This document shows, piece after piece, positions 20,196 through 31,364 of a stretch of 40,374 nucleotides of DNA (positions are counted from its first letter, which is position 1; the number at the start of each line of letters is the position of its first letter). The notes beneath the pieces are model-generated. The model made no database searches. It had not been told where the DNA came from and saw nothing but the letters and a program-made list of their open reading frames with translations. Where the stretch lies: positions 1 through 40,374 of the forward strand of contig KZ992501.1 in NCBI GenBank assembly GCA_003614735.1, written 5' to 3'. Source of the stretch: Thamnocephalis sphaerospora (taxonomy: Eukaryota; Zoopagomycota; Zoopagomycetes; Zoopagales; Sigmoideomycetaceae). Made by a program: the position numbers and the translations under genes.

Positions 20196-21329
20196 ATGAC
20201 CGCCGGCGCCTCTGTAGCCGGCGTATCCGCCCGATACCTCAGTCTGCTGACCCTTGTCGTGCAAAATAGCGCGCTGGTTTTGGTGATGCGCTATTCGCGC
20301 ACCATGCCTGGTCCGCGCTATTACACGTCGACGGCCGTTGTAGCTGCCGAAACAATCAAGCTATTCTGCGGTCTGGCACTCTATTGGAACGAACGGCGTT
20401 GTAGCGGGTTTTCTACAGGCCTGCGCACGCTGTCCACCCAGGTGTTTGCTGGCGATGCGTGGAAGTTGGCAGTGCCAGCGATGCTTTACACCATCCAGAA
20501 CAATATTCAGTACATCTCCGTCTCGCTGCTGGATGCTGCCACCTATCAGGTGACCTACCAGCTCAAGATTATCACCACAGCTCTTTGTGCTGTCTTGATT
20601 CTACAGCAGCGGCTGGCCGCGACGCACTGGCTGGCCCTGGTTCTCCTGACGGCCGGCGTTACACTAGTGCAATGGCCATCATCGAGTGCCGATGTGACTT
20701 TGGATGCTGACGAGGAAGCGCTAGCAAGCACACGCTTCTTTGGCTTATTGACGGTGCTGATTGGCTGCGTGCTCAGTGGTCTTGCAGGTGTGTACTTTGA
20801 GAAAATCCTCAAGGCCTCCAAAGTGTCGCTGTGGCTGCGCAACGTGCAGCTGTCTCTGTTTAGTCTGCCACCAGCACTGCTCTGCGGTGTGTTCATGATG
20901 GATGGCGATGGCGTGCGCGAACATGGCTTCTGGTACGGATACAACGTGTGGACATGGACGACCATTGGGCTGCAGGCAGTAGGCGGCATTCTGGTGGCGG
21001 TGGTCGTCAAGTACGCCGACAACATTCTCAAGGGATTTGCCACCAGCCTGAGCATTATCGTGTCGTGTTTGCTCAGCGTATGGCTGTTTGACTTTGAGCT
21101 TAGCGTGGGCTTTGTGCTGGGCGGTGCGCTGGTCATTGGCGCCACGTTCCTCTATGGCAGTCGCCCGACCTGGAAACCATCACAGGCGCCTATCTTGCCG
21201 TCTTTGGTCGAAATGAGCCACAGCAAACGCACAACATCGCTTGATGCCGAAATAGACGCGGCATTCTCTGACCAGCTCAATGAGCCAATGCTGCGCACGC
21301 TGGGCGGTGTTGGTTCAAAGCAGCACTAG
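20196..21329 (+). CDS. Golgi UDP-galactose/UDP-GlcNAc-type nucleotide-sugar transporter
   Basis: A single 377-codon exon from ATG at 20196. Ten hydrophobic segments and the SLC35A signatures are present: YLSLLTLVVQNSALVLVMRY at the start, TAVVAAETIKLFCG, LYTIQNNIQYISVSLLDAAT, TYQLKIITTALCAVLIL, SGLAGVYFEKILK, LWLRNVQLSLFS and VVKYADNILKGFATSLSIIV. These match the CMP-sialate/UDP-Gal/UDP-GlcNAc branch, an antiporter bringing activated sugar into the Golgi lumen in exchange for the nucleoside monophosphate. The exact sugar cannot be read from the sequence; UDP-galactose is most likely in a fungus. The last 50 residues form a polar cytosolic tail. It is intronless, unlike nearly all its neighbours. 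Confidence 0.92.
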   Translation: MTAGASVAGVSARYLSLLTLVVQNSALVLVMRYSRTMPGPRYYTSTAVVAAETIKLFCGLALYWNERRCSGFSTGLRTLSTQVFAGDAWKLAVPAMLYTIQNNIQYISVSLLDAATYQVTYQLKIITTALCAVLILQQRLAATHWLALVLLTAGVTLVQWPSSSADVTLDADEEALASTRFFGLLTVLIGCVLSGLAGVYFEKILKASKVSLWLRNVQLSLFSLPPALLCGVFMMDGDGVREHGFWYGYNVWTWTTIGLQAVGGILVAVVVKYADNILKGFATSLSIIVSCLLSVWLFDFELSVGFVLGGALVIGATFLYGSRPTWKPSQAPILPSLVEMSHSKRTTSLDAEIDAAFSDQLNEPMLRTLGGVGSKQH

Positions 21330-21333
21330 TCAC

Positions 21334-21369
21334 TTGCGGTTTTATACGCTCGCATGGACCACGCCATCA
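21334..21369. repeat. Dispersed palindromic element, copy A
   Basis: A 36-bp segment starting 5 bp after the transporter stop codon. It matches 37417-37452 at 32 of 36 positions. It contains TTGCGGTTTTATACGCTCGC followed by an imperfect GCATGG-A-CCACGC palindrome. Confidence 0.75.
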
Positions 21370-21523
21370 GGTGATGCAATGTATAAACAAGGCAACATCC
21401 TCACTCTACCCTCGCAGGCAGACGCCAGACTGAGCCGCCACGTCTCACTAGTCACATGTACAGCATTGCTCATTGATGTGTGTAATAGCAGCTAATATAT
21501 TGAGGTGATTGAATACACGTCCA

Positions 21524-24500
21524 TTAAAAGGTTTCCCAGCCGCCTATGTCGTATCCTTGTTCAATCTGTCGCGCTACGCCAATGGCAACGGACTGTTGCA
21601 GCCACTTTTTGCGCACGTCGTCATAGGCACGCGCGTCACGGAACTGTGGCCGACCGCGTCTGGTAAAGCAGTTTGATGAGCTGACGTTTGTGTTTCTGTT
21701 CAGCACGCAAATACTCACTTGAGACCAACATCTGCCTCGCCGTGAATGTCCAGATAGGGCGCCGTTTGGAAGCTGCCGTTATTGCGATGCAGGAACAGCA
21801 GGACGCACCGCTTCAGCAGCAAAAAGATGCCCGTTTCTCCGCAACAGCTGTAGAGAGCGCGCGGACATGTGAGCTGCGAGGTAACGTGCTGTACGCTGTG
21901 TGCAACGACTCACTTTTGCATATGCATGTGGCACTCGCCACGTCCGTTCTCGATACAGCAAAAGCCCTGGCTGCACAGGAGTACGCCACATACCAGACAC
22001 AGAGCGGGCTGGGTGGGCCGCTGATGGCATTTGCGACAAGTGCGCAGCATCGTCAGTTCGAATAGACGATCCAGCTTGGTCGGCAGTGGGACCAGCTCGT
22101 AAATGCCAGGCTGCTGCAAGGAAATGGTCGACAAATGAGCCTTCGAAAGAATGGTGTGGTCAATGTCATGTCCCAGTGTGGTGCGGGCCTGCTCAGCATG
22201 CAGCGTGCACCAGTGACGAACGAGATCGCGCAGTTTGCCGCCGCCGACTAGCACTCTGTTCAGCTCGGTAAATGACGGAAGACTCAGTTGTGCGCAAAGC
22301 CGGTCAAACTCGGCGGTGGCCGCGGTCGGCGCCGTGGGCAGCGGCATCGCAAATCGCGTGAAAAGCAAAATAGCGCATCGTCGGAGGAACGGCAGGGCAA
22401 AGGTGCGCACTAGCTTGAAAAGATGCGGGCCGTCGATACGAGTAAACAGCTCCACGATCTGCGCATCGTCCAGGCCAGCATCGGCTAGCACGCTTTTGGC
22501 CAGTGAACATAGTGCCTCCACTTCCGACGCATCGTTTGCAGATGCGATGACTTCATCTTCCGACAGCGACCAGTTGGCAAACCGCGTATCGTTGATCCAG
22601 CGAGCGGCGCGTTCGCCAAATGTAACCACGTACTCGGCCAAGCCGACGACCGTCTTGACCAGTTCAGCAACGTAAAGTGTGCCCATGACGTGCCAGATGT
22701 CTACGTCCAGCTTGCCAATGGAAAACTGCGCTAGTTCGGCGAGAATGAGGAAGAGATCCTCATGAAGAAGCGACTTGTGCTCGCTGCGGTCGGCGCTAAT
22801 GTGACTGATCTGGCGCAGGCGGCCCACCGCGTGACCACGTAGTGTCCGCTCCATTGACGAATTCTGCATCAGCAACTCGGCGTACGTGGCCATCGCCTCG
22901 GCCAGGTGTCGCAGTAGACTCAGCGTCGCGTCCGGAATCGTGTCAATGACAGACACGTCATGATTACCGCTGATCGCAGCTCTCTCCGTGGCGCTAGCAC
23001 TAGCGCCAATGCCACGTGCAACAATTTCTGCACTGCAAATGGTATATCCATAGATATCAGCCAGCAGGTCAATGGCGGCCAAGCGTTTGTCGCACGGGAT
23101 GTTCTCAAACCAGTCGATACCAGCATGACGCCAGGTCATGCGCGTGACCTCCGCGAAGCGCGCAAATGTGCGGCGAATCTCATCCAGCTCCGTGGCATTC
23201 AGCGTGTGACCAAGCAGTTCCGCCACCTCTTCAGAACGTAAATGCACAAGCGTGTCGGTATCCGAGATGGACGCGGTGCTTATGATGCCTTGCACGAGAT
23301 CCTGGAACATGTGCGCCACCGAGTTGCGGAATCGATTGGTGACACTCTGGGGACGCAGCCAATCGTAGGCAAGTCGGGCAGCATCGTCCTGCGCTTCGTC
23401 CTGCGTACCAAAGTCGGTATTTGCGTCAAGTGTGGCTGCATAGCTTTGGCGTGATGGAATGGCAGGTGCCTGTGTGTGGCCACCAGCACATATGCGCTCA
23501 ATCAGCGCCGGCGCATAGCCGGCCAGCCACTCGTCAAGCGATGCGATGCCATCCTGTGCCGGGCGGCGTATGCGATCTCGCTTATGCCTTCCAAACATGG
23601 GCAAAAACATGTTGCCGAGCGAGCGGCACAAAGGACACATGTACTCCTTGAGCGACACGTCTTCCGGGTGATTGCGCGCTGGCTGCTGGTCCTGTCGCTG
23701 TTGAATCGCAGCCACGTACGATTCAAAACAGCGCAGATGCACAAAATGTCCGCAGGTCGAAATGGTAAGGCCTGGCCGACGGCTCCAGGGCGCGCCACGG
23801 CCCAGCCACGGTTTGCCCTCCGCCCCCGCCTCGGCCTGTCGGGTGCGCCATTCGCTCAAATCACGGTCCAGTCGCGATGGTAGCTCCAGCACCTCAACCA
23901 TTTGGTCAGCATCGCCTAGTGCCGTGTGGCGCACGTGGCTAGATGGCTGCACCAGACCCAGCATACCGTACACCATGTCGGGGCCCGTCTCCTCTTTGCA
24001 CACCATGCAGGTGCCCGCAGGGAATTGCCACGCCGCCTCAATCTCCTCGGCCGTTGGCATTTCGGCCGCGCCGTCGTCCTTGTCGGCCGAGTCGGCCTCG
24101 GCTGCACCTGTGCCGTAGAGGTCGTCGTCATCCTCGTCGTCTTCATCCATCAAGTGCGCATAGTTGTCCATGAAACTTTGCTGTGCCTGTGCAAACTCGC
24201 TCATGATCTTGGCCTGTAGTTCTTTGGCGTTGGGCCTGGGACGTTTAGCTTCACGATCGTCGGACGAAGGTGCCTGCTGCCGCACACGACGCCATTCGGC
24301 CGTTACAGCAAGCGGCTGCTCTCCACCCAGCTGTCCTATGTGGTCGATTACGTATTGCACCTTGACTTGGTGGTCCTTGAAGTTCTCCAGCACCGACAGA
24401 CGCAGCAGCAGCTCAAGAAGCGAGCATTCCTCTTCCCTCTTGGATGGTGGAGAATTCTGCGCTTCAGCCGATGCCGCTGCGTTCTCTGGCGGTGGCTTGA

Positions 24501-27500
24501 TTGTGAAGCGCATTGTCCATGCATGGTGCACAAATCCGGCCTTGCGCCCTGCACCCTCGCCGCCCTCCAGTGCAACCTCATTGTTAACATCAGTCAGCGC
24601 CAGCAGCATAAGCTGTAGTGCCTCGTCCACTAACGTGTCGGTGTTGGCACGCGGGTCTTGCATTGCGCACCAGATGGCCGAGAACAACACCTGGCACAGA
24701 GCGCGTGTATGCAGCACGTTGCCGATCCGCTGGAACGGACCAGTGCTGACCTTTCGCACCTGTGGCTTGTGAACATAAGGCTCACCGCGTTTGGCGTAGT
24801 ACGCCTTGAGCACCTCCTCGGCCTCAGAACGCTGGTTGCGAGAGTAGTAGATGTAGTACACATCCACCAGCGGCAAGTACTCTGGCAGCAGCTCATAGCG
24901 ACCATGATCGTTAATGCTGTCGGGCGGGAGGAATCGGCACAGCTGACGCAGAATGTCGTCAAACTTGGCGTGGCTGCTGGAGCGCTCCAGCACACGACGT
25001 GTCAGCTCCGAGTAGGCAATCGGCCGCAAAGTCGCCTGGCAAATTTCGCGCACAATCTCGTCCTCCTCGGACAGCTTGGCCGCGCGTGAAAGCTCGGACA
25101 CAGCCAAGATGACCAAGTGAAGCATCTCCTCCGCCATAAAGATAGCCTGTGAAGCGTCATACACGTGGTGCGGTTGTCGCGGATCAACCAGCCAGTTGGC
25201 GAGCTCGAAGCGGTCTAGCAGCGTGGCCAGCATCAGACTCGGGTCCAGAATGGCAAAGCCGCACTGCACCAGAAAGATGTCGTTGTCGTATGCCGCATCG
25301 CGTAGCGACAAATCACGGTAGTGATGCGCCTGACTGCGAATCGAATAGCCGTTGCGCACCCAAAGGCCCGACTTGATCTGCGCAATGACCGCGCACACTG
25401 AGGTCGCCATTACATCACACTCGAATGTCAGCCTGTGCCACCAAAGTAACGTATGAGCGCGCTCTTACCGCGCACGGCATAGTCCAAAATGCCCTGCAGC
25501 CGTTGGAGCGTAGTGCGTACCACCTGGTCCACCGAAAGGGACGGGCTCTGGCAAAAGCCGAGTGCTACGTTACGGAAGCTACGCCATCCCGCGGCCTGAA
25601 GCTTCTCGTCGTCCAGCAGGTCCACAAAACGCATCAGCTCAGCAAGCAGCCAGTGCATTGGATGGTGGAAGGAGACGCTCTGATGCGACACAGCATACTT
25701 CACCACCTGGTAGTCGCAACCAGCCAGCGTCACCGCATGCATCTCTGGCGCACCGCTGTTGATGCGATCCCGGTGTGTTTCGTCGTCGGCGTCAGCATCG
25801 CCATCAGCCTCCTCCGACACCCAGACACCCACGTGACGCAGTACGCGCCGCAGGGTGCTTGCAAGCGTAGCCGAGTCGCCTGCGTAGCACTGCGCCAACG
25901 GCTGCACGCAGCGTGCCATCAGCATCGTCACCTGGAATGCGTTCATCCACGTATCCGACTCGTACTCGACGTGTCGGTCGATAGCACGATGCTGCGGATT
26001 CATACCCTGGAACAAATTCAGCAGCTCCAGATAGTTCATCAAGCCCCGCGCATCACGTCCAATTACAGCGCGCGATGACTGCGATCCAAGCATGTAGCGC
26101 ATGTCTTGGAAGATGTGTGTAAACCGCCGGTTAATGAACGCCGCCGAGTTGCAGTTGATATGCGCATCAATAGAGCGCTCGTTGTCGCCGTCAGTCGAGG
26201 AGTCGGGCAGAAAGTGCAGTCGCAATAGCGTGAGGACGGTGTTGAAGAACTGATGCGAGGCAGCCAGATAGGTGGCAATCGTCGGAGTGGTGAGAAGCTG
26301 TACAGCAATGTGCATCACCGACGTCTCTGGCGCACGGTCGTTGTTGAGGTAGGCGTCCGCAAGATAGACATAATTGCGCGCAAAGATGGCACCTAAGCGT
26401 AGCACACGCGTCATGGTCGCCAACATCAGTCAGATTGGGGTCGAAAACGCCCCAGTACTCGGCCAGTCATCGTTACTTACCCATGGCCATTTTGTATTGC
26501 TGCGAGTGCATCATCGTGACGATAAAGAGCTCGTGCAGCAATGTACGCGTTTCCTTCCACAAACGAATATCCAGCAACAGCAGGTAATCTAGGCGCCATC
26601 GAATGTCACGCCTGCCGCGTATCTTGCGCAGCTGCGGCAGGTCGTAGAGATCATCACTGTTGGCATCAGATACGCCAACAGCATGTGCCTCCTGCGTAGC
26701 CTCTGTTGCTGAAGCTATCGCAGACTCCTCGCCTGTCGACATCTCCACGTCACCATCCTGATCGCCCGCAAATGGCACCAACGCAGCGTGCCCGGTGCTG
26801 GAACCGGTGTCCGTAACAATGCCAGAGAGTGTAGACAGGTCGTTGCTACGGAGTGCCACATCAAAGGCCCGCAGCTCTTCCTCCGACAGCGGCGCCTCAA
26901 AGTAGCCTGCGTGCTCGTGCGACTCTTCATCGCTGCTGGCCTCTTCATCCTCGTCGTCATCGCCGTGGTCACCAGCGGCTGTATCGGTATTTGCACTTTC
27001 TTCCCTGCGATGACCCGTCTCGCCAGCTGTCGTCGATAGTCCGCCCGTTTGCGCCATAATATCGTCCATCTCAACCAGCGCAGCCACCGCAAAGTCGCGG
27101 TCGAGCACAAAGTTGTCGGACGCGTCAAGCCACGAACGGTTCCAGTTGCTGCACATGACCTGGCAAACGGCATCTTTGATGGCCGCCAGGCCTGCGGCTC
27201 CATAGCGCGCACCCAGCCGACCACGACGGCCAGAAGTTACGTCAACAAGCCAGCTGATGATCCAGCCAGCTTGCTCCTCGCGATAAGTGTCGCGTGCGGA
27301 GCGCACGTGCACACCCAGGCTAATCTCAGCAATCTGCTTGCTAATATTCTCCAGCCGTGGAAGCGACCGCGATTCCTCAATGATCGCACGCCCCTAACAG
27401 CAAACGGGCGCATGTTTAACCCTGTCAGCCTTGACCTCATTGAGCGCCACTGCATCGCCGTCGCTTACATGAGTATCGACATGCTCGGCCACTTGTTTGG

Positions 27501-28554
27501 CAGCGCCTTTTGGACAGCTCAGCGCCTTCTTCACGCAATTGATCACATCATCAAACGAGTGTGTTTCGTCGTTCCAGAGCACGCACGCGTAGAGCATACT
27601 AGACTCGGTCTCTGGCATCAGGGCAGGCGCATTGGCGCTATTGTACGCCTGAAGTACGCGTTCCTCCTCTGCTAGGCCACACGCCGCATCCTTTCGAATC
27701 TTCTCGATCGACTTGATTTTGGGCTCTTTAGGACTGCGTGCCAGCGTGTCCAGCGTATGGTCCAAAAGCGTCGCCACTACCGTCCGCATACGCTCGCGCA
27801 GCCAATCCGGCAGTGGCTCGCACTCGGTGGTCGGTGCTTCATGAGATGAATGGATCTTGCAGCGCTGCTCTGTCACCCACGCTTCCGGATCGCCACAGTC
27901 GCAGCAGCCACCGCTGTTGGTGGCAATGGACACCGAAGTGGCGTGGTTTTCATGGTCGGTCGATTGGAAGCAAGGCGCACACATGACACAAGTTTCGTCC
28001 AAGCCACAAGTGCTATCCAACGGCAGTGCATACACGCAACGGTAAGCCGCAGCCGCGCATCGGCTCTTTGTACCCTGCTTGCGCACTCACCGACAACGGT
28101 AGATACTCTCACCAGGCCGGAACACGTGGCCACAGATGCCACCGCGCTGAGCTGCTGTGTACTCTACACCGGCAAATCCGCTAACACCATGTGCACTGAG
28201 GATCTGCACTTCATCGTCGTCCGTATCGTCTGCATCGGCCAGTAGTCTAGCATCAAAGCCATCCAGCGAATATTCATCGTCGCTATCCGCTTCGCTGCCA
28301 CCCATCAATCGACCGCGAGCCATCGACTGCGACGCGCTATAAAGATGCGTGCTAGTCCGCTCAGGCGGGAATAGGTCGGCGCAAAGGTCGGCCTGACCAT
28401 TGCAGAGCGCCAGCTCAATCACACGGCGAAGCGCGCTCACCGACTTGTCAGTGACCGTGTATGCATGGCGATGAGGCAGGAGATTGAGCTCAAGCAAAAG
28501 TGACGAGTCTGCCACGGGTTCGGCCATTGTTGGCGGCTCTGCTGCGTCCGCCAT
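21524..28554 (-). CDS. ubr1: UBR1-type E3 ubiquitin ligase (N-recognin)
   Basis: Seven exons: 28554-28091, 28012-27469, 27393-26481, 26392-25469, 25397-21914, 21847-21719, 21659-21524. They join to 6594 nt, 2197 aa. The UBR box (about residues 140-205) has CGHVF, [26 protein letters not shown] and GGCCDCGDPEAW, the zinc ligands for type 1 N-degrons. A ClpS-like domain near residue 296 (LWNDETHSFDDV) handles type 2 N-degrons. VDTHGRA follows. A cysteine/histidine RING lies at about 1415-1540 (CMVCKEE, STCGHFVHLRCFESY, YMCPLCR). The UBLC zinc-binding C-terminus starts near 2068 (CRKCHQRPTQPALCLVCG) and ends with GYDIGGWETF. It ubiquitinates short-lived proteins with destabilising N-termini. Acidic stretches interrupt residues 90-115 and the middle of exon 3. 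It is divergent from the gene at 28848. Confidence 0.96.
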
Positions 28555-28847
28555 GGTCAGCGCAAGCTATCGGTCGTGCTGGCCTGCACGTGGCGTCACT
28601 AGAGAGACAACGGATGCGACCGGCAATCGGGCTTAATACAGCCCTGTAGATCCCTGGGCAGAAATAGACGCAGTATTGCTGGTTGACGCACAGCGTAGCG
28701 TAGAATGAGATGGTGCTGCGTCCAGGCTGGCAGTGGCGGCACGTAGGTGCAGTGGTGAGCAGGTAAGGAGCGTTTGTGGGCTGACTCATGACGTGCGCGC
28801 CAGCCAAGTTGTTTTTACGCCATCCTCGCCCACTCACAGCGTGCATC

Positions 28848-29357
28848 ATGGCCAGCGCCAGCGGTCACTTCAGCTCAGCAAACGTCCATGACGATGTCAT
28901 GAACCAGAAGCTGGTGGCTACGCTTGAACAGGTAGGCTACTTGCGAGCGCATCGTGAGGCATGCTGCTAATGTTTGCGGGACCGGCAGATTGCAACGTAC
29001 CTGGCCGAGATTCACCACACTATCATGGAACAAGTAGGCATTGTCGGCGTCATAGAGGCTGCTCAAGAGGCTGGCGAGGAGACGCCATCGCATCAGACAC
29101 AGCGCGCTCTTGGCACTTGGGACGAAGGGCTGGCGGATGCCAGAGCACGTATCGCAGCGCAGCGCATGCACCAGGCCGACACATTGCTGAGATCATTTGC
29201 ACGACATACCAGCTACATTTCGGGCTGGGCTTCATTGCTCTCTGCCTCTCAAGGGCCTGAGATCATCGATGACGATGACGACGATGAGGAAGAGGAGGAG
29301 GAGGATCAGGAGGAAGGCGATGGTGGCAACATGCATGTCAAGGATGTATTAGTCTAA
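28848..29357 (+). CDS. Unknown small protein with long acidic tail
   Basis: Two exons, 28848-28931 and 28989-29357, join to 453 nt, 150 aa. The 57-bp intron has a GTAGGC donor, a GCTAATG-like branch and a CAG acceptor. The body is predicted helical (VMNQKLVATLEQIATYLAEI and the Ala/Gln-rich middle). The end is a run of Asp then Glu (DDDDDDEEEEEE) before HVKDVLV. Acidic tails of this kind occur in histone chaperones, kinetochore and ribosome factors, but no family was recognised. The frame, splice sites and position, 293 bp from and divergent to UBR1, support a real gene. Confidence 0.7.
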
Positions 29358-29510
29358 TAGAGGTCGCATTACGCTGGCCTTGGTATATATGCGTATGAAT
29401 GCAGGTGCAGCAGGCAACCAACGCGCTGCTGTTACTGTTGCAGATTGGAAAACGAGGATACTAGCAAAATGGATGTGATTGCCCGGGCCAAGGTACAGCG
29501 ACAGCGGCGT

Positions 29511-31018
29511 TTACACCTGTTTGATGGTCCACGGCAGCTGCATGCGCTGATCCCCAGTGCGCTGCGCTTGGTGTTCCGATGACTTGACGTCCAGCTTGGC
29601 GCGATCGTAAAGCCAAAGGCCCAAAAAGGTGAGCAAAATGCCAAAGCCCTGCACGCTCGACACCGGCTGCTGGAACCAGAGCACAGCGGCCGTGATCACC
29701 GCCACACGCTTCATAAGCGAGGCGATGCTGTAGGAGACGGTGCTGCACGATGCCAGCACGTTGATGGCCAGCAGAGCCTGGATAAAATGCGCGGTCGCAT
29801 TCAAAAACATATAGTAGGCGATCTGCGACCAGGGCGCCGTGTTGACAGCGGCGTCGTATTGACGACCGTTGATTTCGCCATACTGGAACAAGAGACGCGC
29901 GCCTTCCGAGTAGAACCAGCCTGGCGCCAGGCAGACGAAAGCGCTACATGCCGACCAGAACAGCATGTTGAGCTTGTCCATGCGCGGCTTCGCATTGCCC
30001 ACACCATCGCCTGTATCGCGGAAGAGCACGCGCTTGCTGAAGACGTTTTGCGCCACGTAGACTATGCAAGAGCCAAGGGCACACAGCAGGCCCACCAGCT
30101 GCAGCTGCAGTTCGGCAGAGCAGGCAAACATCACGCCGAGCGTAAGTGGAACCAACGAAAAGTAGACACGCGGCGAGTAACGTGCGCCGTAAAGTGTGCC
30201 GTAGACCACCACGGTGAACAGCGGTGATAGAGCCTAGCCAGCGTAGCGCGGTTAGTTCTCTGCGTCCATCGGCGCCCGCCTCTTTCGCCGCCGTACCTTG
30301 ACGGTGTGCACCGAGCTGACCGGCACGCGCGACGTGGCGATGCTGGTGAGCACCTGCGAGCCGATTTGGAAACCGCACAAAGGCACCACGGTACGCAGCA
30401 CTTTGGGCGTCAGCCCTTGCAGCTGCGTCAGGCCAAGCCCTTTGGCCGCGATGGCGCCGTAGATGGCGATGAATCCAAATTGTACCCAGCTCACAGTGAC
30501 CGGATAGCGGAATATGTTCAGAAGCTGCTTGCCGACATTGTTGGCCACAGCGGATGACAGGTACCACGCGAGGCAGAGTAGCACGAGCCGCGCCGAATCG
30601 CCGCCAAAATAGTCGAGCGCGCGCTGTAGATACGTCAGCAACGTTGCAAGGCCAAAGACTTTGGCCTTGGACGAAAAGGGCGCCGCCAGCGAGGTCAGCT
30701 GCATTTCGGCCAAGACAGGCGACTGTGGTGCTTGCGCATAGGAGTCTGCCGGCATTTGAGACTGCTCTGCTGGTCGCTGCGGTCGCCGCTGCGGCTGCGG
30801 CGTATACGGTGGCGGCGGGTCCTCTTGAAAGGGAGCCGGCGACGTTTCAATAAGCCGCTTTTCGCTGATACTAAAGTGGGCGACGGCCGTGCGTCCGCTG
30901 CGGGCCAGCAAGCGCGACTCGGTGCCAGTACTTGGCAACGCCGTCACTAACGTTGTCTACACCAAGCAGCGGTTAAAGTCGCGCGATAATGGGTACACGG
31001 TTGCGCCATGCTCACCAT
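29511..31018 (-). CDS. Triose-phosphate-type transporter (TPT/SLC35E family)
   Basis: Three exons: 31018-31016 (ATG only), 30956-30297, 30233-29511. They join to 1386 nt, 461 aa. About 95 Pro/Gln-rich cytosolic residues precede the hydrophobic core. Family motifs are AWYLSSAVANNVGKQLLNIF, RYPVTVSWVQFG, HTVKALSPLFTVVVYG, ARYSPRVYFSLVPLTLGVMF, YVAQNVFSKRVL, LKDK-like DKLNMLFW, FIQALLAINVL, VSYSIASLMKRVAVI and QGFGILLTFLGLWLYDRAK. This is the Sly41/SLC35E1 type of Golgi or ER transporter, with unknown substrate in fungi. The long frame upstream has no ATG before a stop. An ATG followed directly by GTGAGC, a 59-bp intron and a GTGTAG acceptor restores an ATG start in frame, so the first coding exon is three bases long. 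Confidence 0.88.
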
Positions 31019-31364
31019 GATAGCGTAGCGTATGGGACGTGCACAGCTAGACGGGTAGTAGGTGGTGGCAAAAAAGTGAATGCAACAGACGCAGTGATGG
31101 TGAAGGGGTAAGGATGCAAGTGAAAGTGGCGCGCATTTGACCGGTTAAGGAGCGCATCCACGATTGGCTGTTATCTCTGGCAGCAGCACTGAAACATCGC
31201 ATCGTTGCCACGCTGGCCGAGATATCACCAACACGCCCAAGCACAGCCCACCGCCCGTGGCAGGCACGAGAAATCAGCAGCGTCAGCGTGCAGGACCAAG
31301 CCACAACACCCGCCTTTTTCCCCGCAAGCTACGCCACCTGCACCTGCCCACATACCGCGTCACC
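31019..31364. promoter_or_regulatory. Divergent promoter region (TPT transporter / SAMHD1-like)
   Basis: 346 bp between the two start codons. An A-rich tract (CAAAAAAGTGAA near 31070) and a pyrimidine-rich stretch precede the dNTPase start. No specific binding motif was assigned, and no other gene is supported here. Confidence 0.4.

Noticed and set aside
24164-24772. 202-codon open frame opposite UBR1
   Set aside because: It is a shadow of the long minus-strand UBR1 exon, with low-complexity Ser/Ala peptide and no homology. The same holds for other antisense frames over Sla2 and the Ser-rich gene.
27394-27396. In-frame TAG interrupting UBR1
   Set aside because: It is the acceptor of a 75-bp intron with a GTAAGC donor at 27468. 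Splicing joins VDTH to GRA, as in other UBR1 proteins.
30945-30947. GTG as start codon of the TPT transporter
   Set aside because: Nuclear eukaryotic genes rarely start at GTG. An ATG with a directly following intron fits the frame.
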